Source: UKL13-2 sp031368465 (GTDB taxonomy: Bacteria; Pseudomonadota; Gammaproteobacteria; Burkholderiales; Usitatibacteraceae). From it: DNA of 14,268 nucleotides. The translations under genes were made by a program, and so were the position numbers. The DNA lies in assembly GCA_031368465.1 (NCBI GenBank), contig JANMNT010000129.1, forward strand, positions 1 through 14,268. Reading direction: 5' to 3'. This document shows, piece after piece, positions 1 through 5,934 of this stretch; the stretch's first letter is position 1; every line of letters begins with the position of its first letter. Under the pieces are notes generated by a model. The model saw nothing but the letters and a program-made list of their open reading frames with translations. It was not told the origin of the DNA and made no database searches.

Positions 1-605
1 AGCGCCCAGCCGAGTGGAATCGATTCCCCCTTCTTGGCGGCAATCATCAATTTGCCGCGTGCAACTTCCGACAACGACAAATCGATCAACATTGGTTTTG
101 CGTGTTCGCGTGGGAACGCGGCGGCAATCGGATTGGTGCCAAAGATGCCGCGTTTACCCCCCCATGCCGGCATGGCGCTGGGCGAATTGCTGAATGCCAA
201 ACCAACCATCCCTGCCGCCGCAACCGCCTCAACGTGGTACGCGGCGGCGCCAAAATGGTGGCTGTTGGTGATACCGACAAAACATGCACCGGCAACCTTG
301 GCGCGCGAAATCGCTTCAGAAATTGCCAAATCACACGCCGGAAAGGCGAGCCCTTCACCGGCATCGATCAGGCACGCGGCCGCCTTGCTATTAATCACCT
401 TCGGCACCGCCGCACCGTTGGCGCGACCGTTGCGTAGATGGGTGGCGTATTGCAAAATCCGCGACAGTCCGTGCGACGGCAGTCCACGGGTGTCGGCGTA
501 GAGCAATGCGCGGATCGTGGCATCGGCCATCATCGGCGACGCACCGGCATTGGTCAGCGCCTTGATGCCGATCACGGCGAGTTCGTTAACTGGATATTTT
601 GGCAT
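1..605 (-). CDS. comC: Ldh2-family oxidoreductase, likely (R)-sulfolactate dehydrogenase, 3' part cut by window edge
   Basis: This is the N-terminal 201 codons of a type-2 malate/L-lactate dehydrogenase family protein; the rest lies left of the window. Such enzymes use NAD(P)H to reduce 2-oxo acids to 2-hydroxy acids with a fold unrelated to Rossmann dehydrogenases. Visible family signatures are SHG at residues 44-46 (His45 is the likely catalytic base) followed by Arg49, NSHHFG at 114-119 and GTNP at 156-159 before the LIDLS stretch. The ATG at 603-605 lies 24 bases after the upstream dehydrogenase gene, with no strong ribosome site visible. Family membership is clear. The specific role, (R)-sulfolactate to sulfopyruvate, is inferred from the company of slcC and suyAB, the combination described in Chromohalobacter salexigens. 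Without that context it could be any malate, ureidoglycolate or diketogulonate-type reductase. Confidence 0.7.
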   Translation of the reverse strand, partial: MPKYPVNELAVIGIKALTNAGASPMMADATIRALLYADTRGLPSHGLSRILQYATHLRNGRANGAAVPKVINSKAAACLIDAGEGLAFPACDLAISEAISRAKVAGACFVGITNSHHFGAAAYHVEAVAAAGMVGLAFSNSPSAMPAWGGKRGIFGTNPIAAAFPREHAKPMLIDLSLSEVARGKLMIAAKKGESIPLGWA

Positions 606-629
606 TCGACAGAGGACCCGGTAACAACG

Positions 630-1562
630 TCAACGCAACGCAGCAAGTGACGCGGCGACACGCTCGGCGATCATGCTGCTGACCCTTGTGTTGGATTCGG
701 CAGTCACGCCGGCGATATGCGGGGTCAGAATAAGGTTTGGACAATCCGCAAGTGGTGAACCGGCCGGCAAGGGTTCCGTATCAAACACATCCAACGCGGC
801 ACCACCGAGCCGGTTGGCCCGCAATGCCGCGGCAAGTGCGGTTTCGTCAATAATGCTGCCACGCGCTGAGTTGATCAGGATGGCGTTTTGTTTCATGCTC
901 GCAAGGCGCGCCGCATTGATCAGGTTGCGGGTTTCGGCCACCAACGGAATATGCAACGACACAACATCGCTCTCAACCAGCAGTTGCTCGAGTGTCGGGC
1001 AGGTCACGCCGGTTTGTTTCCACACCGGTGCATCTATATCGATCATCGGATCGGTGGCGATAACCTGCATGCCCAAGCCTTGCGCAAGTCGTGCCGTCAG
1101 CTGCCCGATGCCGCCAAAGCCGACAATGCCGAGTGTCTTGCCGCCGATCTCGCGGCCGTTGGATAGTGGCCCGCGCGGCCATTTGCCGGCGGCAACCGCC
1201 GGCGTCGCGGCATAAGCACCGCGCAACAGAACCATTGCCGTGCCAATCACATATTCGGCAACGGCGAGTGCATTTGCTCCGGTCGCCGGAATCACCTCAA
1301 CATTGCGCGCTTTACAGCCGGGCAGATCGATATTATCGAGACCCACACCGAGTCGGCCGACCACCTTGAGTTTTGGTGCGGCCGTCAGCACCGCCGCGTT
1401 GACTTGCGTGCGGTTGCGAACGATCAACGCATCAACGTCAATCAACTTCGCGAGAAGTTCGTCGTGGCGATCAACCAGGGTGGCGTCGTAAACGGTATCA
1501 AAACCCGCCTGCAACGAGGCGACCGCCGCATCGTCCATGAATTCGCTGATCAGTATTTTCAT
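630..1562 (-). CDS. slcC: D-2-hydroxyacid dehydrogenase, likely (S)-sulfolactate dehydrogenase
   Basis: A 310-residue NAD-dependent D-isomer-specific 2-hydroxyacid dehydrogenase, related to phosphoglycerate dehydrogenase. Seen: Rossmann motif GFGGIG at 148-153 with Asp171 at the end of the next strand (NAD preference), the catalytic triad Arg234 (SARGS), Glu263 (TEP) and His282 (HIAG), and the active-site loop VGRLGVGLDNID. The opening MKILISEFMD and the early VRNRTQV resemble SlcC, the (S)-sulfolactate dehydrogenase of Chromohalobacter, as far as I recall it. An in-frame ATG at 1589 would add nine residues, but it sits inside the loop of a strong hairpin (1580-1600), so I chose 1562. SlcC would oxidise (S)-sulfolactate to sulfopyruvate, which ComC reduces to the (R) form used by SuyAB. 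It is cotranscribed with suyB above and comC below. The alternative is a generic phosphoglycerate or hydroxypyruvate dehydrogenase. Confidence 0.75.
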   Translation of the reverse strand: MKILISEFMDDAAVASLQAGFDTVYDATLVDRHDELLAKLIDVDALIVRNRTQVNAAVLTAAPKLKVVGRLGVGLDNIDLPGCKARNVEVIPATGANALAVAEYVIGTAMVLLRGAYAATPAVAAGKWPRGPLSNGREIGGKTLGIVGFGGIGQLTARLAQGLGMQVIATDPMIDIDAPVWKQTGVTCPTLEQLLVESDVVSLHIPLVAETRNLINAARLASMKQNAILINSARGSIIDETALAAALRANRLGGAALDVFDTEPLPAGSPLADCPNLILTPHIAGVTAESNTRVSSMIAERVAASLAALR

Positions 1563-1579
1563 TGTTGACCCGTTTGGCT

Positions 1580-1600
1580 GTGGCGGCATCGCGCCGCCAC
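1580..1600 (-). promoter_or_regulatory. 8-bp GC-rich hairpin between suyB and slcC
   Basis: A perfect inverted repeat, GTGGCGGC / GCCGCCAC with a 5-base loop, lies in the 63-base gap between the suyB stop and the slcC start. In the transcript it is followed by a mixed sequence with no U-run, so it is not an intrinsic terminator. It may act as an RNA-processing or stability element that sets different levels of sulfo-lyase and dehydrogenase, or it may simply cover the upper ATG at 1589. Structure is seen; function is inferred. Confidence 0.5.
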
Positions 1601-1625
1601 CGAGGAATGCGAAAAGCGAAATGTC

Positions 1626-2801
1626 CTACGCGCTCTCGTATAGACGTGTCAGCACAAACTCGCGATGGCCCAACGCTTCTGCGGCGGTCAGCCGCCCGTT
1701 GGCGGTGCGCAACATCATATCAAGCAACTTGTCGCCCGCCTGATCGAGCACCATGTCACGCTGCAACAAGGCACATGAATCGACGTCGATGTGTTCACTC
1801 ATGGTGCGCACGGTACGTGGGTTGGCGCAAATTTTGATCACCGGTACGATCGCGTTGCCGATCACGTTGCCCTGCCCGGTCGGGAACAAATGCACGGCAA
1901 AACCCGACGCCGCGCACAACGTAACCATTTCAGCAGCAGCAGACGACGAATCCATAAACCACAGGCCGGGACCGGTCGGTACCTCTGCTTTATCAATCAC
2001 GCCATCAATCATGCATTTCTTGCCGATTTTTTGGATATTGCCCATCGCTTTTTCTTCGATGGTGGTTAACCCGCCGAGGATATTGCCCTTGGTCGGTTGT
2101 GAGTCGGATAAATCGCTGGTCTTGTGGTGGTTCACCACATCCTGATAGCGGTTGAACATCACCATAAAATCTTCGGCAACCTTTGGTGTGCGACAGCGCT
2201 TGATGATGACTTGTTCGCCACCGGTGATCTCGGTGGTTTCGCCAAATACCAGTGTGCTGCCGATTTCATAAAGTTTGTCGAATGCATTGCCCACGGTCGG
2301 GTTGGCACCGCAACCGGAAGTGGTGTCGGATTCACCGCATTTGGTCGACACCCACAATTCGTGCAGCGGGCATTCCTCGCGGTGTTTTTCCGACGCATTC
2401 TGCAGCAACTCACGTGCGGCCTTCGATGCACGCATGATGGTGTCGTGATCGCCGTGTTGTTCAATGCCGAAGCCGACGACCGGCTTGCCGGATTTTGCAA
2501 TGCCTTCAACCACCTTTTGCGTCCAGCCATCCTCAATGCCGATCACCACCACCGCCGCCACATTGGGATTACAGCCGGCGCCGATTAATGTGCGGAAATG
2601 CAAATCCAAATCTGCGCCAAACTGCAGCCGGCCATAGGGGTGCGGTACCGCCATGGCGCCCTTGATATTGTTGGCAACCGCCTCGGCGGCGGCGTTGGAA
2701 AGGTCATCAACCGGCAGAATAATCACGTGGTTGCGCACGCCCACGCGGCCGTTTTCGCGCCGGTAGCCCCAGAAGCTGGTGTTCTTTGAAATCAATGACA
2801 T
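1626..2801 (-). CDS. suyB: UxaA-family large subunit, likely (2R)-sulfolactate sulfo-lyase beta subunit
   Basis: A 391-residue stand-alone catalytic subunit of the altronate/galactarate dehydratase (UxaA) family, made with the separate small SAF-domain subunit encoded just upstream. SuyAB splits (R)-3-sulfolactate into pyruvate and sulfite in the cytoplasm, the C-S bond-breaking step of sulfolactate catabolism. Seen: GYRRENGRVGVRN at 12-24, HPYGRLQFG at 54-62, KCGESDTTSG at 154-163, GNILGGLTTIEEKAMG at 239-254 and PTGQGNVIGN at 307-316. Altronate dehydratase has HTYGCSQLG where this protein has HPYGRLQFG, so the family cysteine is replaced by Arg58. The split subunits and slcC/comC as neighbours fit SuyB better than UxaA. 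The ATG has an AAGGA site (2807-2811) five bases upstream. The main uncertainty is substrate: an aldonate or uronate-derived acid remains possible. Confidence 0.78.
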   Translation of the reverse strand: MSLISKNTSFWGYRRENGRVGVRNHVIILPVDDLSNAAAEAVANNIKGAMAVPHPYGRLQFGADLDLHFRTLIGAGCNPNVAAVVVIGIEDGWTQKVVEGIAKSGKPVVGFGIEQHGDHDTIMRASKAARELLQNASEKHREECPLHELWVSTKCGESDTTSGCGANPTVGNAFDKLYEIGSTLVFGETTEITGGEQVIIKRCRTPKVAEDFMVMFNRYQDVVNHHKTSDLSDSQPTKGNILGGLTTIEEKAMGNIQKIGKKCMIDGVIDKAEVPTGPGLWFMDSSSAAAEMVTLCAASGFAVHLFPTGQGNVIGNAIVPVIKICANPRTVRTMSEHIDVDSCALLQRDMVLDQAGDKLLDMMLRTANGRLTAAEALGHREFVLTRLYESA

Positions 2802-2826
2802 GTCAGTCCTTTATATTATTCGTGGT

Positions 2827-2854
2827 GCGCGACGATGGATGGGATCGCGCGACG
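2827..2854. repeat. pair of 8-bp direct repeats in the suyA-suyB gap
   Basis: GCGCGACG occurs at 2827-2834 and again at 2847-2854, exactly 20 bases apart, inside the 71-base gap between suyA and suyB. No gene or clear promoter lies there. The spacing of about two helical turns could suit a tandem protein site, but two 8-base copies may be chance in GC-rich DNA. Confidence 0.3.
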
Positions 2855-2872
2855 CTGCAAAGACCCGGCAAA

Positions 2873-3154
2873 CTACCAGCGCTTGGTCTTGATGTTGTGC
2901 ACATGCGCGTGCTCGCCGGCCTTGATCGGCGCGACCACACGGCCGATATCGGTACCGTATTTAAAAATGGTGTCGCCCACCGCCATATCCTTCAGGGCGA
3001 TCTTGTGGCCGATCGGAATATCCTGCAGCGCCTTGATCGGGATCTGCTTGTCATCGTCCATGATCCACGCCGTCAGGTCGGTACCGGCCTTGATGCCTTC
3101 GACCACCGCAACGGCAACCGTGTCTTTTGCCTCGTGCAATACAAAATGAATCAT
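2873..3154 (-). CDS. suyA: SAF-domain small subunit, likely (2R)-sulfolactate sulfo-lyase alpha subunit
   Basis: A 93-residue protein made of one SAF domain, the piece that forms the N-terminal part of full-length altronate dehydratase (UxaA). Seen: DIPIGHKIALKD at 45-56, KYGTDIGRV at 65-73 and GEHAHVHN at 80-87, the standard SAF signature, with a C-terminus ending in KTKRW. It is the expected partner of SuyB, which has no SAF domain of its own; the two would form the sulfo-lyase. An upstream in-frame ATG at 3211 would add 19 residues of unrelated sequence. The ATG at 3152-3154 has AGAGG (3161-3165) six bases upstream and matches the usual SuyA length, so it is preferred. It is the first gene of the operon, behind a divergent promoter region shared with the GntR regulator. 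Confidence 0.8.
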   Translation of the reverse strand: MIHFVLHEAKDTVAVAVVEGIKAGTDLTAWIMDDDKQIPIKALQDIPIGHKIALKDMAVGDTIFKYGTDIGRVVAPIKAGEHAHVHNIKTKRW

Positions 3155-3241
3155 GACAAACCTCTCAAAATGCCGTCTGTGGGATAACTGCCGGGCCGGT
3201 CGTGTCAGCAACTGATATTGGTAACCAAACGCCCAGATCAG

Positions 3242-3270
3242 ATGTTATTCACTGGCACACACAATGTCAA
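3242..3270 (-). promoter_or_regulatory. candidate sigma70 promoter for suyA-suyB-slcC-comC
   Basis: On the minus strand a perfect -35 box TTGACA (3270-3265) is followed after 17 bases by TAACAT (3247-3242), four of six matches to the -10 consensus. Transcription would start near 3235, leaving a leader of about 80 bases before suyA. The -35 box touches the inverted repeat at 3271-3283. The match is by eye only. Confidence 0.5.
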
Positions 3271-3283
3271 ATAGATCATCTAT
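3271..3283. promoter_or_regulatory. candidate GntR/HutC operator, ATAGAT-C-ATCTAT
   Basis: A perfect 6-1-6 inverted repeat lies between the two outward-facing -35 boxes of the suyA and suyR promoters. Short AT-rich palindromes of this form, often with a TAGA/TCTA core, are typical operators of the HutC subfamily to which the adjacent regulator belongs. The position would let one bound dimer control both directions. The repeat is seen directly; binding is inferred. Confidence 0.55.
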
Positions 3284-3288
3284 ATGAG

Positions 3289-3318
3289 TTGACAGATTGC
3301 GGTATCATCATGTCGAAT
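3289..3318 (+). promoter_or_regulatory. candidate promoter for the GntR regulator gene
   Basis: A perfect TTGACA at 3289-3294 is followed after 18 bases by TCGAAT (3313-3318), a four-of-six -10 box. Transcription from here would start near 3325, downstream of the ATG at 3310 and upstream of the ATG at 3367, which favours the later start. The -10 is weak, so confidence is limited. Confidence 0.4.
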
Positions 3319-3366
3319 CAACCGTTTTGCCATCCCGGAAATCGACTTTTCACCGAGAATCACACC

Positions 3367-4143
3367 ATGCGTAAATGGGAAGATCCCGCCAGACACCAAA
3401 AATTGGCCGCCGGCACGGCACTCAACACACCACTGTACAAAGAAATCAAGCGGCTGTTGACGGAAACCATCAGTGCAGGCGAATGGAAGCCAGGTAGCGC
3501 CATTCCCGCCGAACGGCTGCTTGCAGCACGCTACAAGGTGTCGATCGGCACGGTGCGCAAGGCGGTTGACGAATTGACCAATGAACACATTCTGATCCGC
3601 CAGCAAGGCCGCGGAACGTTTGTCGCCGCACACAATCGTGCCCGGCTGATGTTTCATTTCTTCCATATTGTGCGCGACGACGGCAGCAAACTGACGCCGG
3701 ACGTGGTGATGCGCTCGTTTGACACCGGTGTGGCAGACAGCGAAGAAGCGGCGCACCTTGGCATCAAGCTCCGTGCAAAGGTTTTTCGCATCCGCAATGT
3801 CTTGCAGTTGGCGGGTGAACCGATTATTTTTGACACCATCGTCATCCCACAGGCGCTGTTTCCAAAACTCACCGGCGCAAAAATGGTCGGCAGGCCAAAT
3901 ACGATCTATCACCTCTACCAAAGCGCCTACAACATTACCGTGGTGCGTTCTGCCGAACGATTACGCGCACGGTTGGCCGATGCCGAATCCGCCGATGTGC
4001 TGGGTGTGAAGATTCGCGCGCCACTGCTCGAAATCCGACGGGTTGCCATGACATTTAACGATGTACCGGTGGAATTCCGACGCTCGTTGGTGAATACCGA
4101 GCACTACGAATATTTCAGCGATCTGGCCAAAAATAACCAGTGA
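3367..4143 (+). CDS. suyR: GntR family (HutC subfamily) transcriptional regulator, likely of sulfolactate genes
   Basis: A 258-residue regulator, the only plus-strand gene in the window. It has a winged helix-turn-helix at about residues 20-88 (LYKEIKRLL, then IPAERLLAARYKVSIGTVRK, closing with GRGTF at 81-85) and a C-terminal UTRA ligand-binding domain at about 95-250. UTRA/HutC regulators are usually repressors released by a pathway metabolite; here sulfolactate is a reasonable guess. It is divergent from suyA over a shared promoter region with a palindromic operator candidate at 3271-3283. Possible starts are 3202, 3310 and 3367; I chose 3367 because it begins about 22 residues before the DNA-binding domain, as usual for the subfamily, and lies downstream of the candidate promoter. 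Its stop is only 15 bases from the end of the converging operon, with no terminator between. The name suyR rests on context. Confidence 0.75.
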   Translation: MRKWEDPARHQKLAAGTALNTPLYKEIKRLLTETISAGEWKPGSAIPAERLLAARYKVSIGTVRKAVDELTNEHILIRQQGRGTFVAAHNRARLMFHFFHIVRDDGSKLTPDVVMRSFDTGVADSEEAAHLGIKLRAKVFRIRNVLQLAGEPIIFDTIVIPQALFPKLTGAKMVGRPNTIYHLYQSAYNITVVRSAERLRARLADAESADVLGVKIRAPLLEIRRVAMTFNDVPVEFRRSLVNTEHYEYFSDLAKNNQ

Positions 4144-4152
4144 CATCCCAGA

Positions 4153-4171
4153 CAGCGACTAACCAGCGACT
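4153..4171. repeat. 8-bp tandem duplication at the dehydrogenase stop codon
   Basis: CAGCGACT occurs at 4153-4160 and 4164-4171, a repeat unit of 11 bases that spans the TAG stop (4159-4161) of the SDR gene in the convergent gap. It looks like a small slippage duplication; no function is evident. Confidence 0.35.
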
Positions 4172-4944
4172 GATACCTGCGCCAGTCCACCGTCAACAAT
4201 GATGTTTTGCCCGGTGATGCCGTTGGAATCATCTGCCGCAAGGAACAGCGCACTACGTGCCACGTGCCCGGCGTCGAGACGAAATTTAAGGCACTGCAAT
4301 TCAATAAATTTTTGATCTTCGCCGGCATCACGCCATAGCGCCTCCTGGCGTGCCGTGACAATTGCGCCGGGAACCAGCGTATTGACACGGATATTGCCCT
4401 CGCCGAGTTCGCGTGCCAATGTGCGTGACAGACCGGAAATGGCGGCCTTGGCCGAGGTGTAGCCAACCAGGTTTGGCCGCCCGCGCATCCACGACACCGA
4501 ACCCAGATTAATGATCGAGCCGCCGCCTGCGGCCGCCATACCGGGTGCGACCTGTTGGATCGCGAACACCTGATGCTTCAAATTTAACGCCAGACAGTTG
4601 TCCCAATAGGCCGGCGTCAATTCAGCGAGCTTGTGGCGTGCATCGTTGCCGGCGTTGTTGACCAACACACGAATCGCGCCCAGATCTGCCTCAACCTGCC
4701 GCAGATGCGCCTGTAGCGCGTCGATATCACGCACGTCACACAAACCAAACCGCGGCGCGTGTTTACATGTCGCCGACAACTGCGCCACCAGCGCCTCGCT
4801 GGAGCCCTGGTCGATATCACAAAACGCCACACGTGCGCCCTGCCCGGCAAAATGTTCCACCAGCGATGCACCGATGCCCGAACCGCCGCCGGAAACAAAC
4901 ACCACACGATTGTCGAGACTCGGATAAATGGTTTTGGCGGTCAT
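4159..4944 (-). CDS. SDR-family NAD-dependent sugar 1-dehydrogenase, candidate sulfoquinovose dehydrogenase
   Basis: A 261-residue classical short-chain dehydrogenase, likely oxidising an aldose at C1 to the aldonolactone. Seen: cofactor motif GGGSGIG at 19-25, Asp43 at the end of the second strand (favours NAD over NADP), NNAG at 96-99, and the catalytic set Asn121, Ser149, Tyr162 and Lys166 (YTSAK). Stretches such as IYPSL, NNAGND-RHKL and the AYWD region resemble Caulobacter D-xylose dehydrogenase XylB from memory, and sulfoquinovose dehydrogenase of the sulfo-ED pathway is also an SDR, so family alone does not fix the sugar. The ATG has GGAAG (4950-4954) five bases upstream. It is the last gene of the sugar operon, separated from the lactonase gene by a 78-base gap with inverted repeats, whereas most of the other genes overlap or nearly touch. 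Confidence 0.85.
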   Translation of the reverse strand: MTAKTIYPSLDNRVVFVSGGGSGIGASLVEHFAGQGARVAFCDIDQGSSEALVAQLSATCKHAPRFGLCDVRDIDALQAHLRQVEADLGAIRVLVNNAGNDARHKLAELTPAYWDNCLALNLKHQVFAIQQVAPGMAAAGGGSIINLGSVSWMRGRPNLVGYTSAKAAISGLSRTLARELGEGNIRVNTLVPGAIVTARQEALWRDAGEDQKFIELQCLKFRLDAGHVARSALFLAADDSNGITGQNIIVDGGLAQVSVAG

Positions 4945-4955
4945 TGCGACTTCCA

Positions 4956-5009
4956 GATAATTGTCATTAACGTGATTATCCTACGCCATACCGTTTTTGT
5001 TGCATGGCG
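4956..5009. promoter_or_regulatory. two inverted repeats in the lactonase-dehydrogenase gap
   Basis: This 78-base gap holds GATAAT (4956-4961) with ATTATC (4975-4980), and CGCCAT (4984-4989) with ATGGCG (5004-5009). The first is AT-rich with 13 bases between arms and overlaps a possible -10 box (GATAAT read on the minus strand), so it could be an operator for an internal promoter of the SDR gene. No convincing -35 box is present. The second could fold in RNA. Functions are inferred. Confidence 0.35.
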
Positions 5010-5022
5010 GCCAATGCTTGCG

Positions 5023-5934
5023 TCAGTCGACATAAAACGGCTCGGCGCGTCCTGCAACATCCAGTTCACAGGCGAAAATGCCACCGGCATATGGATCAGT
5101 CAAGCGTTCGGCGGCCGATGCACCTTCGCTGGCGGTGGTGATGTACATGGTCTTTAAGTCCGCGCCACCAAACGCCACCATGGTGGTGCGCTTTGCGGCG
5201 ACCATGATTGTCTGGCGCAGTGCGCCGTCCGGTGCGTAACACGCGACCCGGCCGCCTTCGTACTGGGCGCTCCAGTAATTGCCGTCAAGATCGATCGCAG
5301 CACCATCGGGGCGGCCGGCGTAGTTGATGTTTGTTTTGTCGCTGTCGCGTACAAAAAACGTTTGTCGCGCACCAACCGTCCCCTTTGCCGCATCAAACGG
5401 GAAACGATAGGTAATGTGATTTGGTGTGTCGGATTGGTAGACCACGCCGCGCGCCGGATCAAATGCCAGGCCGTTGCTGACCTTTACACCCAGCCCATCT
5501 CCCGGTCCCCACGCTGTTTGCACATGGCCCTTCGTCAGCACAAACATGGCAGCAATGGCCTCGGTGCGTGGCTCGTACATCGCACCCGCCCAAAAGCGCC
5601 CCAGGGCATCACACTTACCATCGTTGAAGCGCATGTTGGTGGTGTCATATGGCGCATCAGCGATTTTTTTGCCGATGCCGACACTGGCGTCAAACAAATA
5701 AAAGCCGTCACGACACGCTGTGACAAGCCCCCCGGCTTTCCGCAAGGCAATACAGGCCGGTTCGGTCGGTGTGGGCCAAGCCTGGTTGGTGCGCTGGATT
5801 GGATCAAATCGGTTGATGGTTTTGCCGCTGATATCCACCCAATACAACACTTGTTCCTGCGGATGCCATAACGGACATTCGCCAAGCCGTGCGCGGCCGT
5901 CGAACACCAACTCAGCCTTTAATACCGGCCTCAT
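5023..5934 (-). CDS. SMP-30/gluconolactonase family sugar lactonase, candidate 6-sulfogluconolactonase
   Basis: A 303-residue six-bladed beta-propeller lactonase that would open the aldonolactone made by the neighbouring SDR enzyme. The expected divalent-metal ligands are visible: Glu19 in LGECPLWH, Asn104 in RFNDGK, Asn154 in SNGLAFDP and Asp210 in GRPDG. The repeated blade signatures (LYWVDI, RFWAGAM, VVYQSDT, NYWSAQYEGG, KTMYITTA) and the length are normal for SMP-30 proteins such as XylC, AraB-type lactonases and the lactonase of the sulfo-ED pathway. It is soluble, with no signal peptide. The ATG overlaps the stop of the mutarotase gene by four bases (ATGA), so translation is probably coupled. 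The substrate cannot be read from the sequence. Confidence 0.87.
   Translation of the reverse strand: MRPVLKAELVFDGRARLGECPLWHPQEQVLYWVDISGKTINRFDPIQRTNQAWPTPTEPACIALRKAGGLVTACRDGFYLFDASVGIGKKIADAPYDTTNMRFNDGKCDALGRFWAGAMYEPRTEAIAAMFVLTKGHVQTAWGPGDGLGVKVSNGLAFDPARGVVYQSDTPNHITYRFPFDAAKGTVGARQTFFVRDSDKTNINYAGRPDGAAIDLDGNYWSAQYEGGRVACYAPDGALRQTIMVAAKRTTMVAFGGADLKTMYITTASEGASAAERLTDPYAGGIFACELDVAGRAEPFYVD

Noticed and set aside
34..501. Plus-strand reading frame of 155 codons over the left edge
   Set aside because: It lies opposite the Ldh2-family gene, whose minus-strand frame has clear family motifs; the plus-strand protein is low-complexity and matches nothing recognisable.
673..1215. Plus-strand frame of 180 codons
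   Set aside because: Shadow of the 2-hydroxyacid dehydrogenase gene on the other strand.
1753..2588. Plus-strand frames of 130 and 154 codons
   Set aside because: Antisense shadows of suyB in GC-rich DNA.
1626..3154. Split altronate dehydratase (UxaA) instead of sulfolactate sulfo-lyase
   Set aside because: Not fully excluded, but slcC- and comC-like neighbours, the YGR change and a separate IlvD/Edd dehydratase in the sugar operon make the sulfo-lyase more likely.
3155..3211. N-terminal extension of suyA from ATG 3211
   Set aside because: The extension is unlike SAF proteins, and ATG 3154 has a good AGAGG site and the usual family length.
3280..3921. Minus-strand frame of 213 codons opposite the GntR gene
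   Set aside because: The plus-strand frame carries a winged helix and UTRA domain; the opposite frame has no recognisable domain and would cover the divergent promoter.
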